Counted from the first letter of the stretch, positions 1 through 10,113 are shown. The stretch: 64,000 nucleotides of DNA from Streptococcus mitis (GCF_000722685.1 NZ_JPFV01000011.1:62001-126000), one strand, 5' to 3'. Numbers and translations are program-made. Notes: generated from the letters alone by a model not told the origin.

Positions 1-26
1 GAAAACGAAGTAAATATTACCACAAT

Positions 27-72
27 AAAACGCATAATATCAAGGTTTTAATACCTGATACTATGCGTTTTT
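27..72 (-). terminator. Long hairpin downstream of dacA, homologous to one after trxB
   Basis: A long imperfect hairpin whose outer arms read AAAACGCATA and TATGCGTTTT lies about 60 bases past the dacA stop codon. Read in the dacA direction it starts AAAACGCATAGTATCAG and ends in ATGCGTTTTATTGT. Almost the same sequence follows trxB at 49008-49055 in the same orientation relative to its gene. It probably acts as a terminator, possibly in both directions. Confidence 0.65.
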
Positions 73-133
73 GACTTTAAAGCTTTTTTGCTACTCGGTC
101 TCTATTTTGGAGCAATCTTTTGCTCAGTATGTT

Positions 134-1375
134 TTATAATTTCTCGTTGATGAAGCGAATAAACTGATTCCACCAAACTTTTAAGAAGAAGGCTTTTTCA
201 ACTTTTTTTTCTGCTAGCATTTCGAAACTAGGACGTTCAGCGGTAATGTAACCTTGACCAATCAAATCCTTGTCTTCGTAAGTCAAATGGCCAACCACTG
301 TTCCGGCTTCAAGTGGTGCTGGGATTGCTTTAGAATCAGGTGTGAATTGAATAGATTGGGAAGATTGATTCCCGACACGTTCAATTAGATAGATATCCTC
401 TGGGGCCACTGCAGTGACCGTATCTTCTTTTCCATCTTGTACAGGGGCTTTGCTATCTTGATAGGCATCTCCTTTTTGCACTATTTTACGAAGTGTGAAT
501 GTAGAAGAGACATAATCCATTAGTGAAGATGTAGCTGTGAAACGAGCGTAAGGATTATTGGATTGATGATCTGCATTCAAAACAACTGTGATAACCCTCA
601 TTCCTTTTTCGACAGTAGTACCAACAAAAGACTCTCCAGCTTTGTCTGTTGTTCCTGTTTTCAGTCCATCAAAACCACCACGGTAAGCAGGCATGCCTTC
701 TAACATGTAGTTGGTCGAAGTGATTGTCATCCCAGCAAAAGTAGAAGAAGGTTTTTTCGTGATTTCCAAGACTTGTGGGTATTTTTTGATGAGGTTGCGA
801 GCAACGATAGCGACATCATAAGCACTGAGCTTATTTTCATCATCTTTATTAGCCCCAGGGTAAATGTTATCTCCGAGAGTTTCGTTGTTCAGACCAGTTG
901 TATTGACAACCGTGGCATCTTTTATTCCCCATTCCAGGAGTTTGGTCCGCATCATATCAACGAAGTTTTTTTCAGAGCCAGCAATTTTCTCAGCTAGGGC
1001 AATAGCGGCGCTGTTAGCACTAGATACTAGAGTTGCTTCAAGTAACTCTTCGACAGTATAATTACGGGCCTCCATAGGAACATTACTGGCTTCAGAATTT
1101 GTCGTCAATTGATAAGGATAATCAGAAATATCTACTGGGGTGGATAGTGTGATACTTCCATTTTCGAGTGCTTCATAGACCAGGTAAACGGTAAGTAGTT
1201 TTGTTATAGAAGCAATTTCGACAGGTTGCGTTGCATCTTTTTCATATAGAATTTTACCAGTATTGGCCTCAACAGCAATGGCATGTTTTGCAGCAATATT
1301 AAAATCCTGGGCAGCAACAGTAGATGCTGACCCAATTACGGATAGACTTAAGAGAGTTAAAATGATTTTTTTCAT
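134..1375 (-). CDS. dacA: D-alanyl-D-alanine carboxypeptidase (PBP3)
   Basis: Low-molecular-weight penicillin-binding protein that trims the terminal D-Ala from peptidoglycan pentapeptides outside the membrane, which limits cross-linking. An N-terminal signal peptide ends near AAQ (residues 20-23). The three active-site motifs are all visible: SITK at 56-59 (nucleophile Ser56), SAN at 119-121 and KTG at 239-241. These positions match pneumococcal PBP3. A C-terminal amphipathic segment with two Trp and several Phe, around residues 394-413, should anchor the enzyme to the outer leaflet. Length 413 aa is normal. The gene is divergent from the AI-2E-family gene and ends before a long hairpin. Confidence 0.97.
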   Translation of the reverse strand: MKKIILTLLSLSVIGSASTVAAQDFNIAAKHAIAVEANTGKILYEKDATQPVEIASITKLLTVYLVYEALENGSITLSTPVDISDYPYQLTTNSEASNVPMEARNYTVEELLEATLVSSANSAAIALAEKIAGSEKNFVDMMRTKLLEWGIKDATVVNTTGLNNETLGDNIYPGANKDDENKLSAYDVAIVARNLIKKYPQVLEITKKPSSTFAGMTITSTNYMLEGMPAYRGGFDGLKTGTTDKAGESFVGTTVEKGMRVITVVLNADHQSNNPYARFTATSSLMDYVSSTFTLRKIVQKGDAYQDSKAPVQDGKEDTVTAVAPEDIYLIERVGNQSSQSIQFTPDSKAIPAPLEAGTVVGHLTYEDKDLIGQGYITAERPSFEMLAEKKVEKAFFLKVWWNQFIRFINEKL

Positions 1376-1477
1376 AGTAAGTTTATTCTAACATAAAGAA
1401 AAAAATATTCCCAGTTTCATGATAGAAGAAAGAAGCTTTTTTGAAAGTATGGTAAAATAGATGAATGGAGGTAGCTC

Positions 1478-1554
1478 ATGTTTCGTAAGAATAAATTATT
1501 TTTTGGACTAGTGAGATTTTATTATTAACAATCATTTTTTATTTATGGAGAGAG
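1478..1554 (+). other. Frameshifted native 5' end of the AI-2E-family gene
   Basis: An ATG at 1478 has a good ribosome site (GGAGG, 1468-1472) but reaches a stop at 1526-1528 after 16 codons. Adding one T to the T6 run at 1499-1504 joins this start in frame to the 1555 reading frame and supplies a plausible hydrophobic N-terminus beginning MFRKNKLFF. This is most likely the true beginning of the next gene, displaced by a one-base contraction or a base-calling error. Confidence 0.75.
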
Positions 1555-2586
1555 ATGGGGGCTATTATCACGCCTTTTGTAAGCGTCGCAAACACCATCA
1601 TGATTCCATTTTTATTGGGTGGGTTTTTATATTATTTGACCAATCCTATTGTAAATTTTTTACAAAAGTATTTCAAAATTAATCGTATCATTGGTATTCT
1701 ATTAACCTTGTGTGCTTTGGTTTGGGGGCTTGTCATTGGGGTAGTCTATCTCTTACCGATTTTGGTTAATCAGTTGACCAGCTTGATTGCGACTAGCCAG
1801 ACTATCTACAGTCGTCTGCAAGATTTGATTATCGATTTATCCACTTATCCAGCCTTTCAAAATTTGGATATTCAAGCGACTATTCAACAGTTAAATTTAT
1901 CCTATGTAGATATTTTACAAAATATCCTAAATAGCGTTACCAATAGTGTCGGAAGTGTCCTATCAGCTCTCTTTAGTACCGTTTTGATTATTATCATGAC
2001 CCCTGTGTTTTTGGTTTATTTTTTGTTAGATGGTAACAAATTTTTACCGATGCTTGAACGTACTGTTTTAAAGAGAGATAAGTTGCATATTGCAGGTCTT
2101 TTAAAGAATTTGAATGCGACAATTGCTCGCTATATTAGTGGAGTCGCAATTGATGCCATTATTATCGGTTGTTTGGCTTTTATCGGATATAGCGTGATTG
2201 GTTTGAAATACGCTTTGGTCTTTGCCATCTTTTCAGGATTGGCCAATCTCATTCCTTATGTGGGACCAAGTATTGGCTTGATTCCGATGATTATTGCCAA
2301 TGTCTTTACGGATCCTCATAGAATGCTAATTGCAGTTGTTTACATGCTAATCATTCAACAAGTGGATGGAAATATCCTCTACCCTCGAATCGTTGGTGGT
2401 GTGATGAAGGTTCATCCAATTACGATTTTAGTATTACTTTTGTTATCAAGTAATATTTATGGTGTCATTGGTATGATTGTCGCAGTACCAACCTATTCTA
2501 TCTTAAAAGAAATTTCTAAGTTCTTATCTCGTTTGTATGAAAATCATAAAATAATGAAAGAACGAGAAATAGAATTAGCTAAGTAA
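1555..2586 (+). CDS. AI-2E family polytopic membrane protein
   Basis: Membrane protein of the AI-2E (PerM/YtqI-like) family. Members have been linked to signal or ion export, but the substrate cannot be inferred here. The 343 aa from this ATG show about seven to eight hydrophobic segments with the usual long central loop, and the conserved region GLANLIPYVGPSIG near residues 230-243. Family proteins are normally about 365-370 aa. The missing residues lie upstream from ATG 1478, out of frame by one base in a T6 tract. ATG 1555 has GGAGAG just upstream, so internal initiation could still give a protein lacking the first membrane segment. A terminator follows at 2590. Confidence 0.85.
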   Translation: MGAIITPFVSVANTIMIPFLLGGFLYYLTNPIVNFLQKYFKINRIIGILLTLCALVWGLVIGVVYLLPILVNQLTSLIATSQTIYSRLQDLIIDLSTYPAFQNLDIQATIQQLNLSYVDILQNILNSVTNSVGSVLSALFSTVLIIIMTPVFLVYFLLDGNKFLPMLERTVLKRDKLHIAGLLKNLNATIARYISGVAIDAIIIGCLAFIGYSVIGLKYALVFAIFSGLANLIPYVGPSIGLIPMIIANVFTDPHRMLIAVVYMLIIQQVDGNILYPRIVGGVMKVHPITILVLLLLSSNIYGVIGMIVAVPTYSILKEISKFLSRLYENHKIMKEREIELAK

Positions 2587-2589
2587 AAG

Positions 2590-2612
2590 TCAGGAGCCCC
2601 CTGATTTTTCTT
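2590..2612 (+). terminator. Rho-independent terminator after the AI-2E-family gene
   Basis: Short GC-containing stem TCAGG/CCTGA around an AGCCC loop, followed by TTTTTC and more T residues, immediately past the stop codon. Confidence 0.65.
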
Positions 2613-2686
2613 TTTATAGTGATAGGAGTAGCAGTGCTGATTATATTAGCTGATTAAGAATAATTCACAAAAACTTTGTAAAACAC

Positions 2687-2714
2687 TTGCAATTTAGCTG
2701 AAATTTGATAAAAT
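2687..2714 (+). promoter_or_regulatory. Promoter of tuf
   Basis: TTGCAA (2687-2692) and TAAAAT (2709-2714) are separated by 16 bases and lie about 70 bases upstream of the tuf start, leaving a leader with no obvious extra structure. Confidence 0.65.
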
Positions 2715-2785
2715 AGTAAGGAAAGTTAGACTGTATTGCCTACTGTCTATCTATAAAATATATTTTATTGGAGGCTTTTACTCAA

Positions 2786-3982
<1,197 letters not shown>

Positions 3983-4029
3983 TTCGATTTAGTTCCCAGA
4001 AGAACAATTATTTAAGTCAGACACTAAAA

Positions 4030-4056
4030 GAATCTTGCTATGCAAGGTTCTTTTTT
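4030..4056 (+). terminator. Terminator of tuf
   Basis: Nine-pair stem GAATCTTGC / GCAAGGTTC (one wobble) with a TAT loop and a run of six T residues. Confidence 0.85.
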
Positions 4057-4088
4057 CTGATATTGAGCTAAAATTGAAGAATTATACA

Positions 4089-4122
4089 CAAAAAAGCTCC
4101 ATACACTTGATGTGCATAGAGC
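4089..4122 (-). terminator. Terminator of the helicase operon
   Basis: On the minus strand, GCTCTATGCAC pairs with GTGTATGGAGC (two wobbles) across an ATCAA loop and is followed by a T-run, just past the helicase stop codon. Confidence 0.8.
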
Positions 4123-4130
4123 AATGGGGA

Positions 4131-5213
4131 TTATTTGATATAGAGTTCTTGGTTTTTCAAGATAATTTCTCGTACACTTGAGAATTTCTTAAGTTTTTTA
4201 AGGTCCTCTGGATGGGTTATGAGAGTAATAACATAACCTTCCTTGCCCATACGACCAGTACGGCCAGCACGGTGAGTGTAGGTTTCAATATCTCTAGGAA
4301 CATCAAAGTTTACGACGCATTCTAGGCTATCGATATCAATTCCACGAGCTAAAAGGTCAGTTGCAAGGAGTAGGGTTAGTTGCTTATCTTTAAACTTTTC
4401 TAAGATGACTTTTCTAAATTTGACATTAACATCACTAGCGAGGGAAACAGCCAATATATCACGATATTGTAATTTTTCTTCTGCGCTTCCAAGGTCTGAT
4501 AAGCTGTTAAAGAAGACCAGACCACGGAAATCATCTACATGAGCTAGTTTTCGTAGCATATCCACTCGGTGACGTTGATCTACCTGCATATAGAAGTGTT
4601 GGATGTTGTCCAGTTTTTGATCAGAGAGATTAATAGTGCGTGTATTCGGCACAATCTTTTCTTGGTCAAACTTGGTCGTAGCACTCATATAGACAAGTTG
4701 GTGGTCACGAGGTGCGTAGTGAGTAATTTTCTCGACAAAGTGTATCTGAGAATCATCTAGCAATTGGTCGAATTCATCCAGGATGATGGTTTCCACATTC
4801 ATCATCTTGATTTTTTTCAATTTAATTAGTTCAAAGATACGGCCAGGAGTTCCAATCAGAATTTCTGGTCCTTTTTTTAGGCGTTCAATCTGGCGTTTTT
4901 GACTCGAACCTGATAAGAAGAGTTGGGCAGTTAAGCCGATAGCTTCTGACCACGTTTTACATACGTCAAAAATCTGTCCAGCCAGTTCTGTATTTGGTGC
5001 TAGAATCAAGAGTTGCTGCGCTTTTTTCTTTTGTAGTCTGAGAAGACTTGGTAGGAGGTAAGCTAGGGTCTTACCAGTTCCTGTTGGGCTCACTCCTAGG
5101 AGGTTTTCTCCAGCAAGAAGGGGATCAAATAGTTGGGTTTGAATGGGAGTGAATTCTTGGAAACCGAGTTGGTCACTCAGTTCTTGCCATTCAGTCGGTA
5201 GTTTGTTTTTCAT
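4131..5213 (-). CDS. DEAD-box family ATP-dependent RNA helicase
   Basis: RNA-unwinding ATPase of superfamily 2, probably acting in ribosome assembly or RNA turnover. Motifs in order: Q-motif FTPIQTQ (21-27), Walker A TGTGKT (44-49), PNTELAGQ (73-80), GTPGR (121-125), motif II written DEFD (146-149) instead of DEAD, SAT (177-179), then LLARGIDID and HRAGRTGR near the C-terminus. At 360 aa it is a minimal core helicase with almost no tail. Its ATG overlaps the stop of the upstream oxidoreductase gene by 4 bases (ATGA), so the two are translationally coupled. The specific RNA target is not visible from sequence. Confidence 0.93.
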   Translation of the reverse strand: MKNKLPTEWQELSDQLGFQEFTPIQTQLFDPLLAGENLLGVSPTGTGKTLAYLLPSLLRLQKKKAQQLLILAPNTELAGQIFDVCKTWSEAIGLTAQLFLSGSSQKRQIERLKKGPEILIGTPGRIFELIKLKKIKMMNVETIILDEFDQLLDDSQIHFVEKITHYAPRDHQLVYMSATTKFDQEKIVPNTRTINLSDQKLDNIQHFYMQVDQRHRVDMLRKLAHVDDFRGLVFFNSLSDLGSAEEKLQYRDILAVSLASDVNVKFRKVILEKFKDKQLTLLLATDLLARGIDIDSLECVVNFDVPRDIETYTHRAGRTGRMGKEGYVITLITHPEDLKKLKKFSSVREIILKNQELYIK

Positions 5214-6187
5214 TTTTCTGCCTCAAATCTAATGCCAGCAGTCTGGCGCATGGTATATAGTAGGTCATGAACAGAGCTTGCATCGTCCAGCCAATTCTGG
5301 TAGAGTGTCTGGTCTGGTTGCTGAATCATCTGTGCAAATGCAGCGACTTCCTCAGTCATCGTATGAGGAGCCTGTTGGATAGGGAGCTGGATTTGATTGC
5401 TTTGATGGTCGGTAAAAATAGCCGAGTGAACATGCTCAATGGTGTTGAGGGTCAAGGTTCCATCTGTCGTATAAATCTCGCAAGGAAGATTGGAAGTGAT
5501 GTTTTTCCCAGCCTTGATATGAACTTGATAGTCAGGGTAGAAGAGGATTCCATCACCATTTAGGTCAATGCTATTGTCAAGCTGTTGAGCCTGATAGGTT
5601 GCATCCTTAGCTTTTCCAAAGAGACGAACGGCAGCGTAGAGAGGATAAATCCCCAAATCCATGAGAGCACCGCCAGCAAAACGATCTGAGAAGACATTTG
5701 GTGTCTGTCCTGCCAACAAGTCAGGCATCTTGGAAGAATACTTGGTATAATTGAAATCCGCCCCCAAAATTTGTTTGTCTGCTAAAAAGTTTTTGATAGT
5801 AGTAAAAGCTGTCTCATGGTAATTACGAGCTGCTTCGAATATAAAACAGTGATTTTTCTTAGCTGTTTGAACCAAATCCAGCCATTCTTGTGGCTGAGTG
5901 ACAGCAGGCTTTTCAAGGATGACGTGTTTACCAGCAGATAATGCAATTTTTGCCTGCGCAAAATGCAAGGAGTTTGGACTGGCAATATAGACAACATCAA
6001 AGGAGCTTTTGAAGAAGTCATCTAATTGTTCAAAGAGTTGGATATCCTGATAGCGAGAAGCAAAGGTTGCTGCTGTTTCTAACTTTCTAGAATAGACTGT
6101 GACCAGCTGGTATTCTCCGCTGGTATGGGCTGCTTCTATGAAGTGGTGGCTGATAGCCCCTGTTCCGATGACACCTAATTTAAGCAT
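5210..6187 (-). CDS. Gfo/Idh/MocA family NAD(P)-dependent oxidoreductase
   Basis: Cytosolic dehydrogenase of the glucose-fructose/inositol dehydrogenase family; the sugar-like substrate is unknown. An N-terminal Rossmann motif GVIGTGAIS opens the protein and the family EKP motif is seen in ILEKPAV near residue 95. Start chosen at ATG 6187 (325 aa), preceded by AAAAGGAG at good spacing. An upstream in-frame ATG would add 28 residues before the Rossmann strand and overlap the promoter. It is the first gene of a two-gene operon with the DEAD-box helicase, an apparently unrelated partner. Confidence 0.88.
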   Translation of the reverse strand: MLKLGVIGTGAISHHFIEAAHTSGEYQLVTVYSRKLETAATFASRYQDIQLFEQLDDFFKSSFDVVYIASPNSLHFAQAKIALSAGKHVILEKPAVTQPQEWLDLVQTAKKNHCFIFEAARNYHETAFTTIKNFLADKQILGADFNYTKYSSKMPDLLAGQTPNVFSDRFAGGALMDLGIYPLYAAVRLFGKAKDATYQAQQLDNSIDLNGDGILFYPDYQVHIKAGKNITSNLPCEIYTTDGTLTLNTIEHVHSAIFTDHQSNQIQLPIQQAPHTMTEEVAAFAQMIQQPDQTLYQNWLDDASSVHDLLYTMRQTAGIRFEAEK

Positions 6188-6221
6188 AGATACTCCTTTT
6201 CCTATTTCAAATCCTTCTTTC

Positions 6222-6250
6222 ATTATAACATAGATAGACGGGACTATCCA
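6222..6250 (-). promoter_or_regulatory. Promoter of the oxidoreductase-helicase operon
   Basis: Minus-strand extended -10 TGTTATAAT (TATAAT at 6222-6227) with a weak -35 TGGATA (6245-6250) at 17-base spacing, 35 bases upstream of the chosen start. Confidence 0.6.
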
Positions 6251-6340
6251 ACAGCGGGTAAAAAATTTCAAATAAGCTACTAGGTCTTTTCCAAAGAAAG
6301 TGGTACAATAGTGAGATGAGTAAATGAAATGGGGGGGAAA

Positions 6341-7033
6341 ATGAGGTTATTACCTATAAGAAAAATATCACGTCAGTCTAAGAGGCTAGCGCTTTTTTTG
6401 ACGTTTTGTGCAGGTTATGTAGATGCCTATACTTTTATTGTGCGAGGGAATACCCTTGTAGCTGGCCAAACTGGGAATGTCGTTTTTCTTTCAGTAGAAT
6501 TGATTCAAAATAATGTTTCAGATGTTAGGGACAAGGTTCTCACCTTGCTAGCTTTTATGATGGGGGTCTTTTTATTAACTGTTTATAAGGAAAAATTGAG
6601 AATTGTGAAAAAGCCAATTTTGTCATTGATTCCTTTAGCAATCCTATCAATAGTTATTGGTTTTGTGCCACAGACTGTAGATAATATCTATCTAGTACCG
6701 CCTTTGGCCTTCTGTATGGGGTTGGTGACAACTGCTTTTGGAGAAGTGTCGGGTATTGCTTATAATAATGCCTTTATGACAGGGAATATAAAACGAACCA
6801 TGCTGGCTTTTGGAGATTATTTCCGGACCAAGCACACTCCTTTTTTGCGTGAAGGTTTCATATTTGTTAGCCTGCTTAGTAGTTTTGTCCTTGGCGTTGT
6901 CTTTTCAGCCTATTTGACAATTTTTTATTATGAAAAGACTATTCTTGGTATTCCTATTATGATGAGCATTTTTTACCTCAGCATGCTTTTTGCCTCGTGG
7001 CGGAAAAAAGTACAAGAAAAAGCTTCATTTTAG
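6341..7033 (+). CDS. DUF1275 (YoaK-like) membrane protein
   Basis: Integral membrane protein of the DUF1275/YoaK family, function not established. Six hydrophobic segments are visible, with the family signatures FCAGYVDAYTFI near residues 20-31, AGQTGNVVF and AFMTGNIKR. ATG 6341 (230 aa) is preferred over ATG 6329 because the latter would place the G-rich ribosome site inside the reading frame. The leader holds a run of seven G immediately upstream, which is the apparent Shine-Dalgarno and could vary in length. An extended -10 TGGTACAAT at 6301-6309 lies about 30 bases before the start. It appears monocistronic. Confidence 0.85.
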   Translation: MRLLPIRKISRQSKRLALFLTFCAGYVDAYTFIVRGNTLVAGQTGNVVFLSVELIQNNVSDVRDKVLTLLAFMMGVFLLTVYKEKLRIVKKPILSLIPLAILSIVIGFVPQTVDNIYLVPPLAFCMGLVTTAFGEVSGIAYNNAFMTGNIKRTMLAFGDYFRTKHTPFLREGFIFVSLLSSFVLGVVFSAYLTIFYYEKTILGIPIMMSIFYLSMLFASWRKKVQEKASF

Positions 7034-7043
7034 ATGTTATGAC

Positions 7044-7072
7044 TTGTAAGAAAACAGGAGATATGCTATACT
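7044..7072 (+). promoter_or_regulatory. Promoter of the rplU-prp-rpmA operon
   Basis: TTGTAA (7044-7049), 17-base spacer, TATACT (7067-7072) with an upstream TGC extension. It lies directly before the L21 leader. Confidence 0.75.
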
Positions 7073-7079
7073 TGAAGAG

Positions 7080-7200
7080 TTGACTATGCACGTTCCTGTG
7101 CAACCGCACGAACATCGTCGCTTGATTATTCAAGTTTAAGTGGTTCGTCCCACGATGCTAGGCGAGTCTTCACAAAAAAATCGGGGAAACCCATAAAAAT
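7080..7200 (+). ncRNA. L21 leader (ribosomal protein cis-regulatory RNA)
   Basis: The untranslated region before rplU begins TTGACTATGCACG and contains paired segments (TGCAC..GTGCA; CCGCACGAACATCGTCG; GTTCGTCCCACGATG) typical of the Firmicutes L21 leader family, which is thought to regulate the rplU-rpmA operon through ribosomal protein feedback. Position between promoter and the first ribosomal gene agrees. A covariance-model search would confirm the boundaries. Confidence 0.75.
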
Positions 7201-7215
7201 CATAGGAGGTGCATA

Positions 7216-7530
7216 ATGAGCACATACGCAATTATCAAAACTGGCGGAAAACAAGTTAAAGTTGAAGTTGGTCAAGCAGTTTACGTTGAAAAATTGAACG
7301 TTGAAGCTGGTCAAGAAGTTACTTTTAACGAAGTTGTTCTTGTTGGTGGTGAAAACACTGTTGTCGGAACTCCACTTGTTGCTGGAGCTACTGTAGTTGG
7401 AACTGTTGAAAAACAAGGAAAACAAAAGAAAGTTGTTACTTACAAGTACAAACCTAAAAAAGGTAGCCACCGTAAACAAGGTCACCGTCAACCATATACA
7501 AAAGTTGTCATCAACGCAATTAACGCTTAA
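7216..7530 (+). CDS. rplU: 50S ribosomal protein bL21
   Basis: Large-subunit ribosomal protein binding 23S rRNA. The 104 aa begin [20 protein letters not shown], the family start, and the C-terminal region [19 protein letters not shown] is the RNA-binding tail. A strong AGGAGG precedes ATG 7216. First gene of the operon rplU-prp-rpmA, separated from prp by 15 bases and controlled by the upstream leader. Confidence 0.99.
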
Positions 7531-7536
7531 TTTTAA

Positions 7537-7890
<354 letters not shown>

Positions 7891-7906
7891 CACGGAGGAA
7901 AACATT

Positions 7907-8200
7907 ATGTTAAAAATGACTCTTAACAACTTGCAACTTTTCGCCCACAAAAAAGGTGGAGGTTCTACATCAAACGGACGTGATTCACAAGCAAAACGTC
8001 TTGGAGCTAAAGCAGCTGACGGACAAACTGTAACAGGTGGATCAATCCTTTACCGTCAACGTGGTACACACATCTACCCAGGTGTAAACGTTGGTCGTGG
8101 TGGAGACGATACTTTGTTCGCTAAAGTTGAAGGCGTAGTACGCTTTGAACGTAAAGGACGCGATAAAAAACAAGTTTCTGTTTACCCAATCGCTAAATAA
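7907..8200 (+). CDS. rpmA: 50S ribosomal protein bL27, with cleavable N-terminal extension
   Basis: Large-subunit protein near the peptidyl-transferase centre. The N-terminus reads [19 protein letters not shown]. The residues up to LQLF are the Firmicutes extension removed by Prp, exposing AHKKGGG, which reaches toward the active site. Length 97 aa with extension is usual. ATG 7907 is preceded by GGAGG. The following stem-loops end the operon. Confidence 0.99.
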   Translation: MLKMTLNNLQLFAHKKGGGSTSNGRDSQAKRLGAKAADGQTVTGGSILYRQRGTHIYPGVNVGRGGDDTLFAKVEGVVRFERKGRDKKQVSVYPIAK

Positions 8201-8221
8201 AAAGGTCCAGTGAACCTTTTT
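8198..8221 (+). terminator. First hairpin after rpmA
   Basis: AAAAGGT pairs with ACCTTTTT around CCAGTGA, overlapping the rpmA stop codon and ending in T residues. Confidence 0.55.
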
Positions 8222-8265
8222 ATCCCGAGCCTTGAAATGTAAAGGCGAGGAAGCTAGAAGTAGCA

Positions 8266-8343
8266 TTAAATAAGGCTTTCCGAGTTTTCGGAGAGCCTAT
8301 TTTTTTGTTTTGGTACCCATTTTGGTACCCATATTTTAAAATC
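8266..8343 (-). pseudogene. Possible relic of a prophage integrase C-terminus
   Basis: The minus strand encodes 25 codons before a stop, including WVPKWVPKQKNRLSENSE, from a 12-bp tandem repeat TTTGGTACCCAT (8309-8320 and 8321-8332) and the rpmA terminator. Tandem WVPK-like or GYQ-like tails are reminiscent of streptococcal phage integrase ends that run into a host terminator used as attachment site. No other integrase sequence remains, so this is a weak inference. The rest of 8308-8520 contains nothing recognisable. Confidence 0.3.
8273..8307 (+). terminator. Strong terminator of the rplU operon
   Basis: Eleven-pair stem AGGCTTTCCGA / TCGGAGAGCCT (one wobble) with a short GTTT loop and a run of T residues. 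Confidence 0.88.
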
Positions 8344-8527
8344 CTATGTAAGAAGCGAACTTAACGACTACTTTGTCTTTGATTTTACAATTATAAAATA
8401 GTGGAATTTGCCCCTTTTACAGTAATGAATTTTATAAGGGAATAAGATATTGTAAAAATTGCTAAGATTTGATATTATAATTGTATCTGAGTAAGGAAGT
8501 AGGAATATGGAAAGGATGTGAACCTGT

Positions 8528-8944
8528 GTGAAAAAGCTTATCACCATAGTAGTCTGTTCAATCTCTTTTCTTGTTCTATCTGCTTGTTTCAGTAAGAAAA
8601 AATTGATTCTTCCTGAACCTGAAACGATTTCTGTTATTTCTCTGCAGAAAAAACTTTCTGAAGATGTTAAAACTATAAACAAGAGAGAAGAAATTTCAAA
8701 ATTGATTGAGGAGATACAGAAACAGTCCAAATCTACAATTTTTGAGAGTTTCAATGATCAACCGACAAATGATAAAGATTACATCATTATCAAATTCACT
8801 CATCAGAATGAAGAAAATGATAGTGTGACCTATCTATATGCTATGAAAGAAAAACAGTATATTGAACAGTCATATGTGGGTATTTGGGAGGTGAGTTCAG
8901 ATATAGCGGATAGGATTGAAGAGTTTTTTCTAGTTGATTCATAG
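8528..8944 (+). CDS. Small putative lipoprotein
   Basis: Unrecognised 138 aa protein. The N-terminus KKLITIVVCSISFLVLSAC is a lipoprotein signal peptide with lipobox LSAC, so the mature protein should be attached to the outer face of the membrane. The rest is charged and mostly helical with no cysteine. The start codon is GTG at 8528, with GGAAAGG about 14 bases upstream; no in-frame ATG is better placed. It stands alone between the rpmA terminators and the LysR gene, in AT-richer DNA than its neighbours, consistent with acquired or fast-evolving sequence. Confidence 0.7.
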   Translation: MKKLITIVVCSISFLVLSACFSKKKLILPEPETISVISLQKKLSEDVKTINKREEISKLIEEIQKQSKSTIFESFNDQPTNDKDYIIIKFTHQNEENDSVTYLYAMKEKQYIEQSYVGIWEVSSDIADRIEEFFLVDS

Positions 8945-9148
8945 AGCTAGAAGAAAGTTCAGAGAGCTTTTATCATAAATTAATGTGAAATTGGATTTGC
9001 ATCATATTATAAACGGTAAATCAATAAGATTTGCTGTTTTTATTTGTTTGAACTAAAATGAGGACTGGGAAAGGATATCATTCTAATTTTTGTCTTGGGA
9101 TGTTAGAGTATTCATTGAGACTTGAAAAGTTCCTGACTTTTTTCCTTT

Positions 9149-9176
9149 TTGGAAAACTTCTAAAATATGGTATAAT
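9149..9176 (+). promoter_or_regulatory. Promoter of the LysR-lspA-rluD-pce operon
   Basis: TTGGAA (9149-9154), 16-base spacer and TATAAT (9171-9176) with an upstream TGG extension. Confidence 0.75.
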
Positions 9177-9204
9177 GAAAAGATAAAGAAGTTGGGGGTA
9201 GAAG

Positions 9205-10113
9205 ATGAACATTCAACAATTACGCTATGTTGTTGCCATTGCCAATAGTGGTACTTTCCGTGAAGCTGCTGAAAAGATGTATGTTAGTCAGCCGAGTCTG
9301 TCTATTTCTGTTCGTGATTTGGAAAAAGAATTGGGCTTTAAGATTTTCCGTCGGACCAGCTCAGGGACTTTCTTGACTCGTCGTGGTATGGAATTTTATG
9401 AAAAAGCGCAAGAATTGGTCAAAGGATTTGATATTTTTCAAAATCAGTATGCCAATCCTGAAGAAGAAAAAGATGAATTTTCCATTGCTAGCCAGCACTA
9501 TGACTTCTTGCCACCAACCATTACAGCATTTTCAGAGCGTTATCCTGATTATAAGAACTTCCGTATTTTTGAATCAACTACTGTTCAAATCTTAGATGAA
9601 GTAGCTCAAGGGCATAGTGAGATTGGGATTATTTACCTCAACAATCAAAATAAAAAGGGGATTATGCAACGGGTTGAAAAGCTGGGCCTTGAGGTCATTG
9701 AATTGATTCCCTTCCATACCCACATTTATCTCCGTGAGGGGCATTCTTTGGCTCAGAAAGAGGAATTGGTTATGGAGGATTTAGCGGATCTACCAACAGT
9801 TCGTTTTACCCAAGAGAAAGATGAGTATCTTTATTATTCAGAGAACTTTGTTGATACTAGCGCTAGCTCGCAGATGTTCAATGTGACAGACCGTGCTACT
9901 TTGAATGGTATTTTGGAGCGGACGGATGCCTATGCGACAGGTTCTGGATTTTTAGATAGTGACAGTGTTAATGGCATCACAGTTATTCGTCTCAAGGATA
10001 ATTTGGATAATCGCATGGTCTATGTTAAACGTGAGGAAGTGGAGCTCAGTCAAGCTGGGACTCTCTTTGTAGAAGTCATGCAAGAATATTTTAATCAGAA
10101 GAGGAAATCATGA
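9205..10113 (+). CDS. LysR family transcriptional regulator (CpsY/MetR-like)
   Basis: DNA-binding regulator of 302 aa. An N-terminal winged helix-turn-helix lies at about residues 1-60 ([21 protein letters not shown], then [17 protein letters not shown]). The rest is a periplasmic-binding-fold effector domain at about 90-295. Its location directly before lspA matches the streptococcal CpsY/MtaR-type regulator linked to methionine supply and surface properties, but the effector is not shown by sequence. Its stop overlaps the lspA start by 4 bases, so it is the first gene of a four-gene operon. Confidence 0.92.
   Translation: MNIQQLRYVVAIANSGTFREAAEKMYVSQPSLSISVRDLEKELGFKIFRRTSSGTFLTRRGMEFYEKAQELVKGFDIFQNQYANPEEEKDEFSIASQHYDFLPPTITAFSERYPDYKNFRIFESTTVQILDEVAQGHSEIGIIYLNNQNKKGIMQRVEKLGLEVIELIPFHTHIYLREGHSLAQKEELVMEDLADLPTVRFTQEKDEYLYYSENFVDTSASSQMFNVTDRATLNGILERTDAYATGSGFLDSDSVNGITVIRLKDNLDNRMVYVKREEVELSQAGTLFVEVMQEYFNQKRKS

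Noticed and set aside
110..126. Perfect GAGCAA/TTGCTC hairpin downstream of dacA
   Set aside because: No T-run on either side and very short; the larger hairpin at 27-72 is the more likely terminator.
2768..2785. TTG start six codons upstream of tuf
   Set aside because: It would include the Shine-Dalgarno in the coding region and add residues absent from EF-Tu.
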